Assembly: GCA_963682055.1 (NCBI GenBank)
Contig: OY821744.1
Span: forward strand, 1,369,001-1,433,000
Reading direction: 5' to 3'
DNA: 64,000 nucleotides
DNA from: Primula veris
Taxonomy: Eukaryota > Streptophyta > Magnoliopsida > Ericales > Primulaceae
Shown one piece after another: positions 55,326-64,000 of this stretch; within the stretch, counting starts at the first letter, position 1, and every line of letters starts with the position of its first letter. The position numbers were made by a program, and so were the translations under genes. A model generated the notes under the pieces. The model had not been told where the DNA came from, searched no databases, and saw only the letters and a program-made list of their open reading frames with translations.

Positions 55326-55447
55326 TTCACACGAGCAGGAGTGGGCGCGGCTCAGGTGGATTCCGGTTGCCACCAACCAGCCCAAAATTATTACAAGTCA
55401 AAATTTTCAGAATTAAACATTTTATAAACCTTATTTTCATTTATATT
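55316..55447 (+). repeat. Duplicated block C, first part (interrupted by the Copia element)
   Basis: Starts within the F-box copy at GCTAAGCATC and matches 36547-36680 and 53231-53360. The Copia element splits it after ATTTATATT; it resumes at 60314 (CAAGTTATATTTCATTACGG). Confidence 0.8.
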
Positions 55448-55812
55448 TGTTGGGTCGATCAGGCGAATAATGAGAAAGATAGAAAAAATAAAATCGAGCG
55501 CACACTCTTTGATAACGCAGTTCACCCAAATTGGCGATGTCTCCGGGCCGCTACACGTGGCACTTAATATTATTATAATGAGGATTACAATCGTAATCTA
55601 ACTCAATCACAAGTTATGGTTCTCTCACAAATAGAACTCTCTCTTTACAATATTCTCTCTTGAATATGTGATTGTGTTGTGTAAAAGGTGTAATTAAACT
55701 ATACAAGATAGTATGACATATATAAAACCCAAAGTGGGTTTTATTACAATTCCAAGTGATGTGGGATAATTAGAAAACATGACCAAAACTCATTTGGCTT
55801 CACAACTCAACA
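55448..55812 (-). repeat. 3' LTR of the Copia element
   Basis: 365 bp, TGTTGGGTCGATCAGGCG to CACAACTCAACA on the plus strand. A purine-rich AAGTGAGAGA (minus strand) lies just inside it, as expected of the polypurine tract. Confidence 0.93.
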
Positions 55813-55929
55813 ATCTCTCACTTGGAGTCAAATGTCAAGTGCTTCAAGAGAATTCTGAACCACCGAGCAGAATGCTCCCATCGGTATCCTTGTATAATAA
55901 TTATTACTCTCCAGAGTTGCTCATTTTTC

Positions 55930-58900
55930 ATGTAGCGGCGACCCTGAGCCTCAAGCTCGGGGTCCTACTGAGGTTGCACACAGCCTCAGTTTGTCGATTG
56001 TAACAGTCTTTGTTAGCATATCGGCGGGGTTCTTAGCGCCCTAAATCTTTTCTAGCACGAAGATTCCATCTTCTAGAATGTCCCGGATAAAATGGTAACG
56101 AATCTGTATGTGCTTGGTGCGTGAATGGAATACAGGATTCTTAACTAGCTAAACTGCACTTTGACTATCACAGTGCAGAGCTCCCTTGTCGATTTTCTGA
56201 CCGATCTCCTTTAAGAAATCTTGCAACCAAATCATCTCTTTGCTTGCTTCCGTCACCGCAACATACTCAGCCTCTGTGGTCGACAATGCAACAATCTTTT
56301 GTAACTTAGATGTCCAACTCACAGCAGTACCACCATAGGTACAAACACACCCCGTTGTGCTCTTTCGGCTGTCCAGATCACCGGCCATGTCAGCATCCAC
56401 ATAGCCGTGCAAACCTTCCGAGGTCTTTCGGAAACATAATGCCAAATTCACTGTACCTGAAAAATATCTCATTATCCACTTCACAGCTTCCCAATGGTGC
56501 TTTCCTGGGTTACTCATGTAACGACTGACAACTCCCACTGCATGGGCAATGTCCGGTCTTGTACACACCATAGTGTACATCAAGCTACCAATTGTTGAAG
56601 CCTAGGGTATGTTCGACATACGATCATTTCCTTCCTCGTCTGAGGGTGATTGTTTCTTCGACAAGCTAAAGTGTGCAACTAGTGGTTAGCCTACAGTTTT
56701 GGCATCACTCATGCTAAACCATGCCAACACTTTCTTCACATATTCGTCTTGTGACAGAAACAAAGACCCATCCCTTCCTCGGGAAATCCTCATACCGAGG
56801 ATCTGATTTGCGGCTCCCAAATCTTTCATCTCAAACTGTTTTGCCAACTGTTGCTTCACCTTGTTAATCTCCACAAGGCTCGACCCGGCAAGAAACATGT
56901 CATCTACGTACAAAAGTAGTATGACGTACGAAGAGTTCTCGAATCTCTTCACGAAACAGCAGTGATCACTATCACTTCTTTCGAACCCGGTATCCACCAT
57001 GAAACTGTCAAAATTCTTATACCACTGTCGTGGTGCTTGTTTTAGCCCGTACAAGCTCTTCCTTAGTTTGCAGACCAGATTCTCTTTTTCTTTTTCGGCA
57101 AACCTTTTAGGTTGGAGCATGTAATTTTTTTCTTCAAGATCTCCATGGAGAAATGCAGTTTTCACATCTAACTTCTCAAGATGAAGATTCGCATTTACAA
57201 CAATGCTCAACAATAGCCGAATAGTCGTCAATTTTACGACTGGTGAAAAGATCTCAGTGTAGTCAATTCATGCCTTTTGCTGAAACCCTTTGACTACTAA
57301 TCGTGCCTTATACCGTTTCGAGCCATCTTGTTTCTCCTTTAGTCGGAACACCCATTTATTGCTCAGTGCCCTTTTCCACTTGGGCAGTTCGGCTAACTGC
57401 CAAGTCACATTCTTCTCAAGTGACTTCATCTCATTCTTCTCAAGTGACTTCATCTCATCCTTCATCGTGAGCTCCCACTTGCCCGAGTCTTTCAGCTCCA
57501 GAGCTTCCTCTCTACTTTCGGACTCGCCTGCATCATTGAGTAATATGTAATGCAGGGAAGGAGAGTATCGGGCAGGAGGTCTCCTCTCGTGATGACCTCT
57601 GTTCAATTCAGGTCGAGGAGTTTGGGGCAGCTCCTCGTCCTCTTCAGCATGTGCTGGTTGGTTGTCGAGCACCACTGGCTCATCTTCAGTGTCATTTTCC
57701 AACTCCAACCTTGGAAACACATTCATGTCGACTATACCACTTTCCTCGGACGGGAGCGTGTGTTCTTCCACCCACCACATTTTGTCGATCTTTGTACAAA
57801 ATGCTTTCGTTGAAGATGACATCCTTATTGCGAATGATCCTCTTCGTTTGACCATCCCAAAAGCGATATCCAAACTCAGATCCACCGTACCCCACAAAGT
57901 AACACACTTTGGATTTCGAGTCAAGCTTGGTACGATCATTTATATCGACATGGATATATGACAGACAACCAAACACTCACAAGTGTTCATAAGAGATAGG
58001 TTTTCCTATCCACTCTTCTTCGGGAATTCTCCTTTCTAATGGCACTGAGGGTCCGCGGTTAATAAGATAAACCGCCGTGCTTACTTCATGTGCCCACAAG
58101 GCTTTGGGCAACCCACTTTGCATCTCATACTCCTAGCACGCTCATTGATTGTTCGGTTCATTCTTTCGGCCATACCATTCTGCTGTGGCGTTCTTCGGAT
58201 GGTCTTCTCCATTCGAATGCCTCTCTGTGCACAGAACCCTACAAACTTCGCATCAATGTACTCTCCGCCGTTATCGGACCTCAAACATTTGAGTTTATTC
58301 CCGGTCTCTAGTTCAACCATGGCCTTCTATTCTTGAAATTTCTTAAACACCTCATACTTGTGTTTCAAGAAATAGACCCATGTTTTCCTCATCGAATCAT
58401 CGATGAAGGTCACATAGTACTGAGATCCTCCCAGTGAGGTTACTAGAGATGTTCTCCATACGTCTGAGTGGAGCAGTGCTAGCTTCTCCTCCTTGGGAGC
58501 TTTTCCACCTTTCCGGAAGCTCACTTTCTTTTGCTTCCCGAAGATGCAACATTCGCACATGTCGAGGTTGACAGACTTCAAGCCCAGTAGCTTCCTGTCT
58601 TTTGCTAACACTCTCATCCCTTCTCACTTATGTGACCCAACCGTCGATGCCACAGTTCCGAGCAGTTTTGCGACACAGCTGCCGCAATTGTACACTCCTC
58701 ATCGGTCGTCATGTACAGTGTACCGACCTTGCTCCCTCAAGCTATCACCATAGGTCCTCGTGAAACTTTCCAAGCTCCATTGCTGAACGAAATGGAGTGT
58801 CTTTCTGCATCGAATTGACCTACTGAGATCAGATTCTTGGTCAACCTCGGAACATGCATCACTTTCGTTAGCTTCCATACCGACCCGTTTGGAATGCGAA

Positions 58901-59942
58901 TTTTCACATTGCCCATTCCAACAACATCCAACGCTTCTCCATCGGCTAGATACACTTTACCAAAATTACCCGCAGTGTAATTTTCGAATAAATCCTTCTG
59001 AGGGGTTGTGTGAAATGATGCCCCAGAGTCTAGAATCCACGATTCTATATTTCTCTGTTCGGCAAGCAATAAAGAGTCATCCGAATCCTCATCGCTCGCA
59101 ACATTGGCCACGTGATCACAGTCGGTACCCTTCTTCAGTTGCTTGCACTCATGACTGAAGTGCCACATACCCTTGCAGTTATAGCATCGAAGATTCTTCT
59201 TAATTCGATCGCTATCTTTGCCACCTCGGCTTTGCCCTCTTCTACCTCAGGAATGTGAACGTCCTCTAACGTCCCATACCATGGCCTTATCCCAGTCTCT
59301 TGAACCCACGTTCAAGTCTGCTCCATCATTTGAGCATTCACCCATGTCTAATATCCTGAGTTACTCAGCGAGTATTCGATCTCGAATGCCGTTGTAAGTC
59401 AGTTTCTTCTTTCCAATTGAGTTGCTAACAGCAGCTCGCATGAATTTCCAACTGTTCGGTAAAGATGCTAGTAGTATAAGGGCTCTCACTTCGTCTTCAA
59501 AAGTTATCTCCACCGCATCCAACTGATTTACGGTGTCGATGAACTTGTTCACGTGATTTGCGACAGGTGTGTCCTCAGCCATGCATAGGTTGAACAACTT
59601 ACGCATGAGATGTACCTTATTGTTCGCGGATGGTTTCTCATACATGTCGGTGAGGACCTTCATCATCCCCATCGTCGTCGTCTCTCTTGCGACGCTATGT
59701 GCTACACTCCTAGATAGTGTTAGGCGTATCACTCCCAACACTTGTCAGTCTAAGAGTTTCCACGCCTTCTCGGTGGTCGTGGTCGGCCTTTTCTCAAGGA
59801 GAAGTGGCTGATGCATCTTCTTCCCGTAAAGGTAGTACTCTATTTGCATTCTCCAGAATGCGAAGTCCTTCATGTCGAACTTCTCGATCCCGTGTGCAGT
59901 ACTGTCTTCTTTCGCCATCGATCTTCCGAGCTCTGATACCAC
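55930..59942 (-). pseudogene. Degraded gag-pol of the Copia element
   Basis: Gag starts near 59912 (MAKEDSTAHGIEKFD); a TGA at 59745-59747 breaks it, where related proteins have Arg, so CGA-to-TGA is likely. The zinc knuckle CYNCKGMWHFSHEC lies near 59155-59195. Protease WILDSGASFHTT is at about 59010-59045. Integrase has HSDVW, FIDD and DNGGEY, then [14 protein letters not shown] (58081-58480), broken by a stop near 58327. Reverse transcriptase carries LDVKTAFLHGDL and the YVDD motif (56906-56917) within 56686-57231, with a break near 57240-57268. RNase H (56149-56583) contains YVDADMAGD and ALSTTEAEYVA. A 24-bp in-frame tandem repeat (EMKSLEKN twice) lies near 57415-57465. It cannot encode an intact polyprotein. 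Confidence 0.92.
59930..59941 (-). other. Primer-binding site (initiator tRNA-Met)
   Basis: TGGTATCAGAGC on the minus strand, two bases inside the 5' LTR. Exact match to the usual plant Copia primer-binding site. Confidence 0.9.
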
Positions 59943-59943
59943 T

Positions 59944-60308
59944 TGTTGGGTCGATCAGGCGAACAATGAGAAAGACAGAAAAAATAAAACCGAGCACACA
60001 CCCTTTGATAACGGAGTTCACCCAAATTGGCTACGTCTCCGGGCCGCTACACGTGTCACTTAATATTATTATAATAAGGATTACAATCGTAATCTAGCTC
60101 AATCACAAGTTATGGTTCACTCACAAATAGAACTCTCTATTTACAATATTCTCTCTTGATTATGTGATTGTATTGTGTAAAATGTGTAATTAAACTATAC
60201 AAGATAGTAAGACATATATAAAACCCAAAGTGGGTTTTATTACAATTCCAAGTGATGTAGGATAATTAGAAAACATGATCAAAACTCATTTGACTTCACA
60301 ACTCAACA
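59944..60308 (-). repeat. 5' LTR of the Copia element
   Basis: 365 bp, same length as the 3' LTR and differing at about 20 positions, all substitutions as far as I can see. Confidence 0.93.
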
Positions 60309-60313
60309 ATATT

Positions 60314-60838
60314 CAAGTTATATTTCATTACGGATCGAGTTGGACTCGTAAAGAGGCTGGTTACTCTACCCAAAATCAACCCGTGTTTTTTAACGGCGTT
60401 CAACCCTACTTAGCCATGTTTGCATTGGGTAGGATTACGGGCCGGGTCAAGGTTTTTACCACCCTTAGGCCCTGACATTACTAGGATCAATTAATCTAAA
60501 ATTCCTAAATAGTTCTGGATGTTAACTAATCAGACAAAAATTAAATACGTGCTGCGAATGAGGAAAAGTTTAGAAATTCCTTTCGAAGACAAAATTACAG
60601 CTAAGCAAACTTTCAACAAAAAGTAGACAAAAATTAAATACTTGATTTGACTAAGAAAAAAGTTTACGAAATATCTTTTTAATAATTGGTTCATTGAATT
60701 AATTAATTACTACAATTGACTAATCTTTCAGCATAAATACTACTAATAGTTTTCGTTTCCATTTCAGAGAAAAAATTCAAAGTTGGGCATCGGGAGAAAA
60801 ACAACAGGCTGCATTTTCAAGTAATCATCTCAAATTTA
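60314..60838 (+). repeat. Duplicated block C, second part
   Basis: Continues block C after the Copia insertion and matches 53370-53915 and 36690-37270, including the inferred 5'-UTR exon (ACAACAGGCTGCATTTTCA). The splice donor reads CA|AGTAATC here in place of CAG|GTAATC, so this copy has lost its 5' splice site. Confidence 0.7.
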
Positions 60839-61379
60839 ATATTTCATAAATTAATAATCTCTCTAAAATAATAATTCATTCCGATTCCAATTTGGATTAG
60901 TGTAAAAAATCGCTAATTTCGATAAATTAATAAGATAATAAAATTTTGAAGAATCCTTATATAAATATTTGGTCTCATAAAATTATAAATTAATAATTTT
61001 TCAAAATGACAAACATTAATAAGACGATTTAGTGAAATATGACTCTATAGTCGTTTTATTCTTCTTCAATTTTACATTTAGTTGGAGCTCCTCTGTTATT
61101 TATGCATTCAATGTCTATTCTTAGTTTGTTAGACTATTAAGATGTAACCAAATATATGTATTAGTAAGTGAAATAATATATTTGATTTTATTAACGAGTT
61201 TAACGAGTATTCTTAATAATATATAATGAGTTTTTTTATATTATAAACGAGTATATTTATTGAATCGATAAAAAAAACTCTTTAAAATTATAAAATATGG
61301 ATTTATCAATTAATTAATATCTCTCTAAATTAATAAAAATATTTGGTCCCAATAATATTAATTTATATAGGTTTTACTG
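60839..61379. mobile_element. Emigrant-like MITE, copy 2 (541 bp)
   Basis: The right end (minus strand) reads CAGTAAAACCTATATAAATT, and TA flanks both sides (60837-60838 and 61380-61381). The left terminus has decayed but keeps CATAAATTAATAATC. It splits the intron of duplicated block C; flanking sequence resumes at 61384 as in 37277. Same length as the copy at 13841-14381. Confidence 0.68.
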
Positions 61380-61810
61380 TATATATTTATATGTACATGA
61401 TATTTATGCACTCTGTTCAGTAGCAAACTGCATGCCAGCATAAACCCATAATATTGTTTATAGAAAAATTTGAATTTTCTTTTTTTTGTGTGGACAATTC
61501 TCTGTATATTTTGATGGGTAATAAACTAAAAATTAGATTTGGACTAAACGTTACCAACTATTTAACCACATTTTTATATTTTCAAAATTCAAACTTATGT
61601 TTTCTGGCACTTCTGTTTTTTATATAAATGATTAGGGTTTTTCATCCACATTTTTATTATTATGAGCACTTCTCTATCTCTTAAGAGTTTCTTACCAAAA
61701 TATTAGTATTGGAAAAACTATTTATCAATCTATGATTGTTCCATTTCAACATGATCTCATACATTTTCAAATTCATGCTAAAAATATCCACCTACTTATA
61801 ATTAACCTAA

Positions 61811-62033
61811 GGTCTCGTTTGGTTGAATTATTAGTAGTAACGGACTAACAATATATTCGGACTATGACCTGATAACAAATGAAAGCGTGATTAGTAATAC
61901 ATACATAAAATATCAATGAAGTGTTTGTTTACTTTTATTGGAATTGAACTATTTTACAAATTTACATTTATACCTATAATAAGTAAACTAGCAAAATACA
62001 TAATTATATATCTATGTTATTTTAATATATTAA

Positions 62034-62100
<67 letters not shown>

Positions 62101-62383
62101 TATACATATATATATAATTATTATAGTCTGGTTTGTATCAGTGAGAGAGTAAAAATAGATAAGAGAGTTGTAAAGGTACTAAAATACAATTTGGTATATT
62201 GCTAATATAATTTTGGACTGGTATTACTACTACCAGTACCCTTATGGGTATTCATATTATCTATGAATTTGAGTATATCCAATACCTATGTATTTAAAGT
62301 CTCATGTAAAAAAATATTATCAAACGGAGTATTAGTGGGTCAGTATTATTATTAGTCCAATCACAGTGTTAACAAACAAAGTC
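61811..62383. mobile_element. Tourist-like (PIF/Harbinger) MITE, tentative
   Basis: Left end GGTCTCGTTTGGTT; right end (minus strand) GACTTTGTTTGTT; TAA on both sides (61808-61810 and 62384-62386). A 3-bp TAA/TTA duplication and a GGTCTGTTTGGTT-like terminus are typical of Tourist MITEs. It contains a long (TA)n run at about 62036-62097. Confidence 0.5.
62036..62097. repeat. (TA)n microsatellite
   Basis: About 30 uninterrupted TA units, the longest in the window; length is likely to vary between individuals. Confidence 0.95.
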
Positions 62384-62386
62384 TAA

Positions 62387-63005
62387 GAATACCTAGATAA
62401 TTATATTGATGGCAAAATAATAAATTAATGTAGAAGATTTTAAGGTAAAAAGAGTAAACATGTTAGTTTTTGCTAATACATGACAATAATCATGTAGAAC
62501 AATATGTTTTTTGGGCCTGAGTGGATGCAATTACAACATTATGAAAAAAGTGTTTCTTAATATTAAATAAGACACACATTTAATCTTATATAATAATTAG
62601 AGAAAAAATTTCTACATTTCATTAAATTAATTTCTAACACTTTCACTTTCTAAGTAAATAAAAACCAAAACCGAAATAACCAAAAAAAAAAAATGAACAA
62701 TAAGTTATCATATGTAATTACATAACGTTTAGATATTAAATATGCTCTATTTGACCGAATGCGTAAACATGTAGTTTTCACAAAGAAAGCTTTACAGTAT
62801 TTATGATTTTTTTGTAAACTATATCATGAATGACTTATATAAGTTAATAAATATATAAGAAAGCTAAAACTATAAATAGTTAGGAAATATAACAAGGCAC
62901 ACACATAAGTTTATATACGGTATACTTTACACAAAAATTGAATCATCCAACTAATAATCTAGCTATGTATTAAACTTAACAATTAAAGCTTGTAAGTATG
63001 CACAG
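62387..63005. other. AT-rich stretch without a recognised feature
   Basis: No coding frame or clear repeat seen between the Tourist-like MITE and duplicated block D. Confidence 0.5.
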
Positions 63006-63009
63006 AAAA

Positions 63010-64000
63010 AATGGTTTTTGATTTTTTGTCTGGACAATTTCTCTGTAGATTTTGAAAGGTTAATAATTGGATTTGGACTAAGCGTTAGCAATTATTTAAC
63101 CAACAAGTTAAAAAAATTCCTACTTGTGTATTCTGGGCATCTGTATCTCTTAAAAATCCATTTTTTTAGGATTACAATCTTTAAAAGCGAAAACGTAGCT
63201 AAAGTATTTTGCAGGAGTTTTGCTAAGCGTAAGTTTTATTGGCATAAAAAGCAGGAAAGAGGGGTTTTTCTTGTTTTTTAAAGTTTTGATCGAGCTTTGT
63301 ACCCAAGCTTTCAATCGGGTTTCTTTTTATTTGAAGCGAGTTTTTTGCTTATTATAAATAAGAAGTGTACTCAGACTAAGTTCTAGATTTCATTTGACTA
63401 TATGTAAAAGGGCTTAATAACTACATTTGATTTACTCATTCAGGATTTATTTGTACTGGTTTCTGGAACCCTACTTGAGTTTCTCTATTTCGAATATAGA
63501 TGTATAAATATCTTTATTTTCCCCTTATGTTGCCTTATTAGGATACATGCAAAACAAGAAATATAGGTAAATTGATTGACCTAAAGGTTCCTTTTTGCAT
63601 TTAGGTCATTTATACTTGAACTCAGTAGTGGAGTCAGCATTATCATACTTGATTAAGAAAGGAAAAATATTATTTTGCGGATTGTGAGACACATTATTCA
63701 AGAAAAGATAGGGTTTTTCTAAATTGTGCAGTTGCGGTGGCAACAGTTAGTCTCTTGGTACTAATTAGTAGCTCCGCACCCGAGTCTTGAACTTCTTTTT
63801 GCAGTCGGTCTTTCTTTAAAAGCCTTAATTAAGAATCTTTGTTAAATATCATTAGTTTGTACTGGTTTCTGGAACACTAGTTGAGTTTCTCTAATCGAAT
63901 ATAGATTTATAAATATCCTTTCTTTTCCCCTTTGTGCCATATTAATTTAGGATACCGGCAAAACAAGAAATATAGGTAAATTAATTGACCGAAACGTTTC
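63010..64000 (+). repeat. Duplicated blocks D and E: further partial copies of the F-box 5'-UTR intron
   Basis: 63010-63850 matches 37370-38190 (intron of the gene at 38226), with TTGTCTGGACAATTTCT and the AAAAGCGAAAACGTAGC segment. From 63857 (TTTGTACTGGTTTCTGGAAC) the segment 63452-63590 is repeated again to the window end. No F-box coding sequence follows within the window; one may lie just beyond 64000. Confidence 0.7.

Larger units (their letters stand above)
55448..60308 (-). mobile_element. Ty1/Copia LTR retrotransposon, 4861 bp, decayed
   Basis: Two 365-bp LTRs (55448-55812 and 59944-60308) with TGTTGGG...CAACA ends, and an exact 5-bp target duplication ATATT (55443-55447 and 60309-60313). 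The primer-binding site on the minus strand (59930-59941) is TGGTATCAGAGC, complementary to initiator tRNA-Met. Domains run on the minus strand as gag, protease, integrase, reverse transcriptase and RNase H, the Copia order. I count about 20 differences between the LTRs (roughly 5-6 %), so the insertion is not recent. Its coding part has several stops and shifts. Confidence 0.95.

Noticed and set aside
59930..59943. Possible tRNA-Met gene
   Set aside because: Only the 12-base primer-binding complement is present, next to an LTR; there is no tRNA cloverleaf.

Overview
This window is nuclear DNA of a flowering plant, most likely a eudicot. It is AT-rich, has GT-AG introns, and is full of plant transposons. 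Its main gene content is a local cluster of F-box genes of the kind often annotated 'F-box protein At5g07610-like' (N-terminal F-box followed by an F-box-associated domain). There is no prokaryotic organisation.

The F-box cluster has two subfamilies. Subfamily 1 lies on the minus strand, has no intron in its coding part and has a TATA box 65-120 bp before the start codon. Its members are intact genes at 2.46-3.67, 9.45-10.54 and 14.9-16.2 kb, a decayed copy at 12.2-13.4 kb, a copy with one frameshift at 21.5-22.7 kb, and fragments near 4.3 and 29.9 kb. Subfamily 2 lies on the plus strand and has an inferred 5'-UTR intron (about 0.5-2.8 kb) ending just before the coding part. Its members are an intact gene at 38.2-39.4 kb, pseudogenes at 17.2-18.0 and 34.2-35.5 kb, and a truncated copy at 54.9-55.3 kb. 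Duplicated flanks, gene-conversion-like tracts and truncations show active birth and death of genes.

Only two genes look unrelated to F-box genes or transposons. One is an intronless trehalose-6-phosphate phosphatase (18.7-19.7 kb, minus), a probable retrogene with an intact catalytic domain. The other is a multi-exon gene at 42.1-43.9 kb (plus) whose short exons encode a plastid YidD-type membrane-protein-insertion factor (UPF0161 family).

Mobile DNA fills much of the rest. The best preserved element is a 5.84-kb Mutator-like element (44106-49949) with perfect 158-bp terminal inverted repeats and a perfect 9-bp target duplication. It carries two convergent genes: a five-exon mudrA-like transposase with one internal stop codon, and a small gene for a GRF zinc-finger, coiled-coil, membrane-anchored protein. 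A decayed 4.86-kb Copia retrotransposon (55448-60308) sits inside a serial tandem duplication of the F-box 5' region. The C/G-rich 'CGGTTCGGTT' low-complexity tracts prove to be small hAT-like elements, three of them with exact 8-bp target duplications. There are also Stowaway-, Emigrant- and Tourist-like MITEs, a nested pair of 'GCGCTATAGCGC' elements, a transposon-like element carrying a gene fragment (50.8-52.2 kb), a LINE fragment at the left edge, and a 40-bp minisatellite array (26.8-28.65 kb).

Coordinates of exons, repeat ends and target duplications were read by eye. Splice sites and 5' UTRs are inferred from GT-AG borders, reading frame and comparison among the copies in the window.
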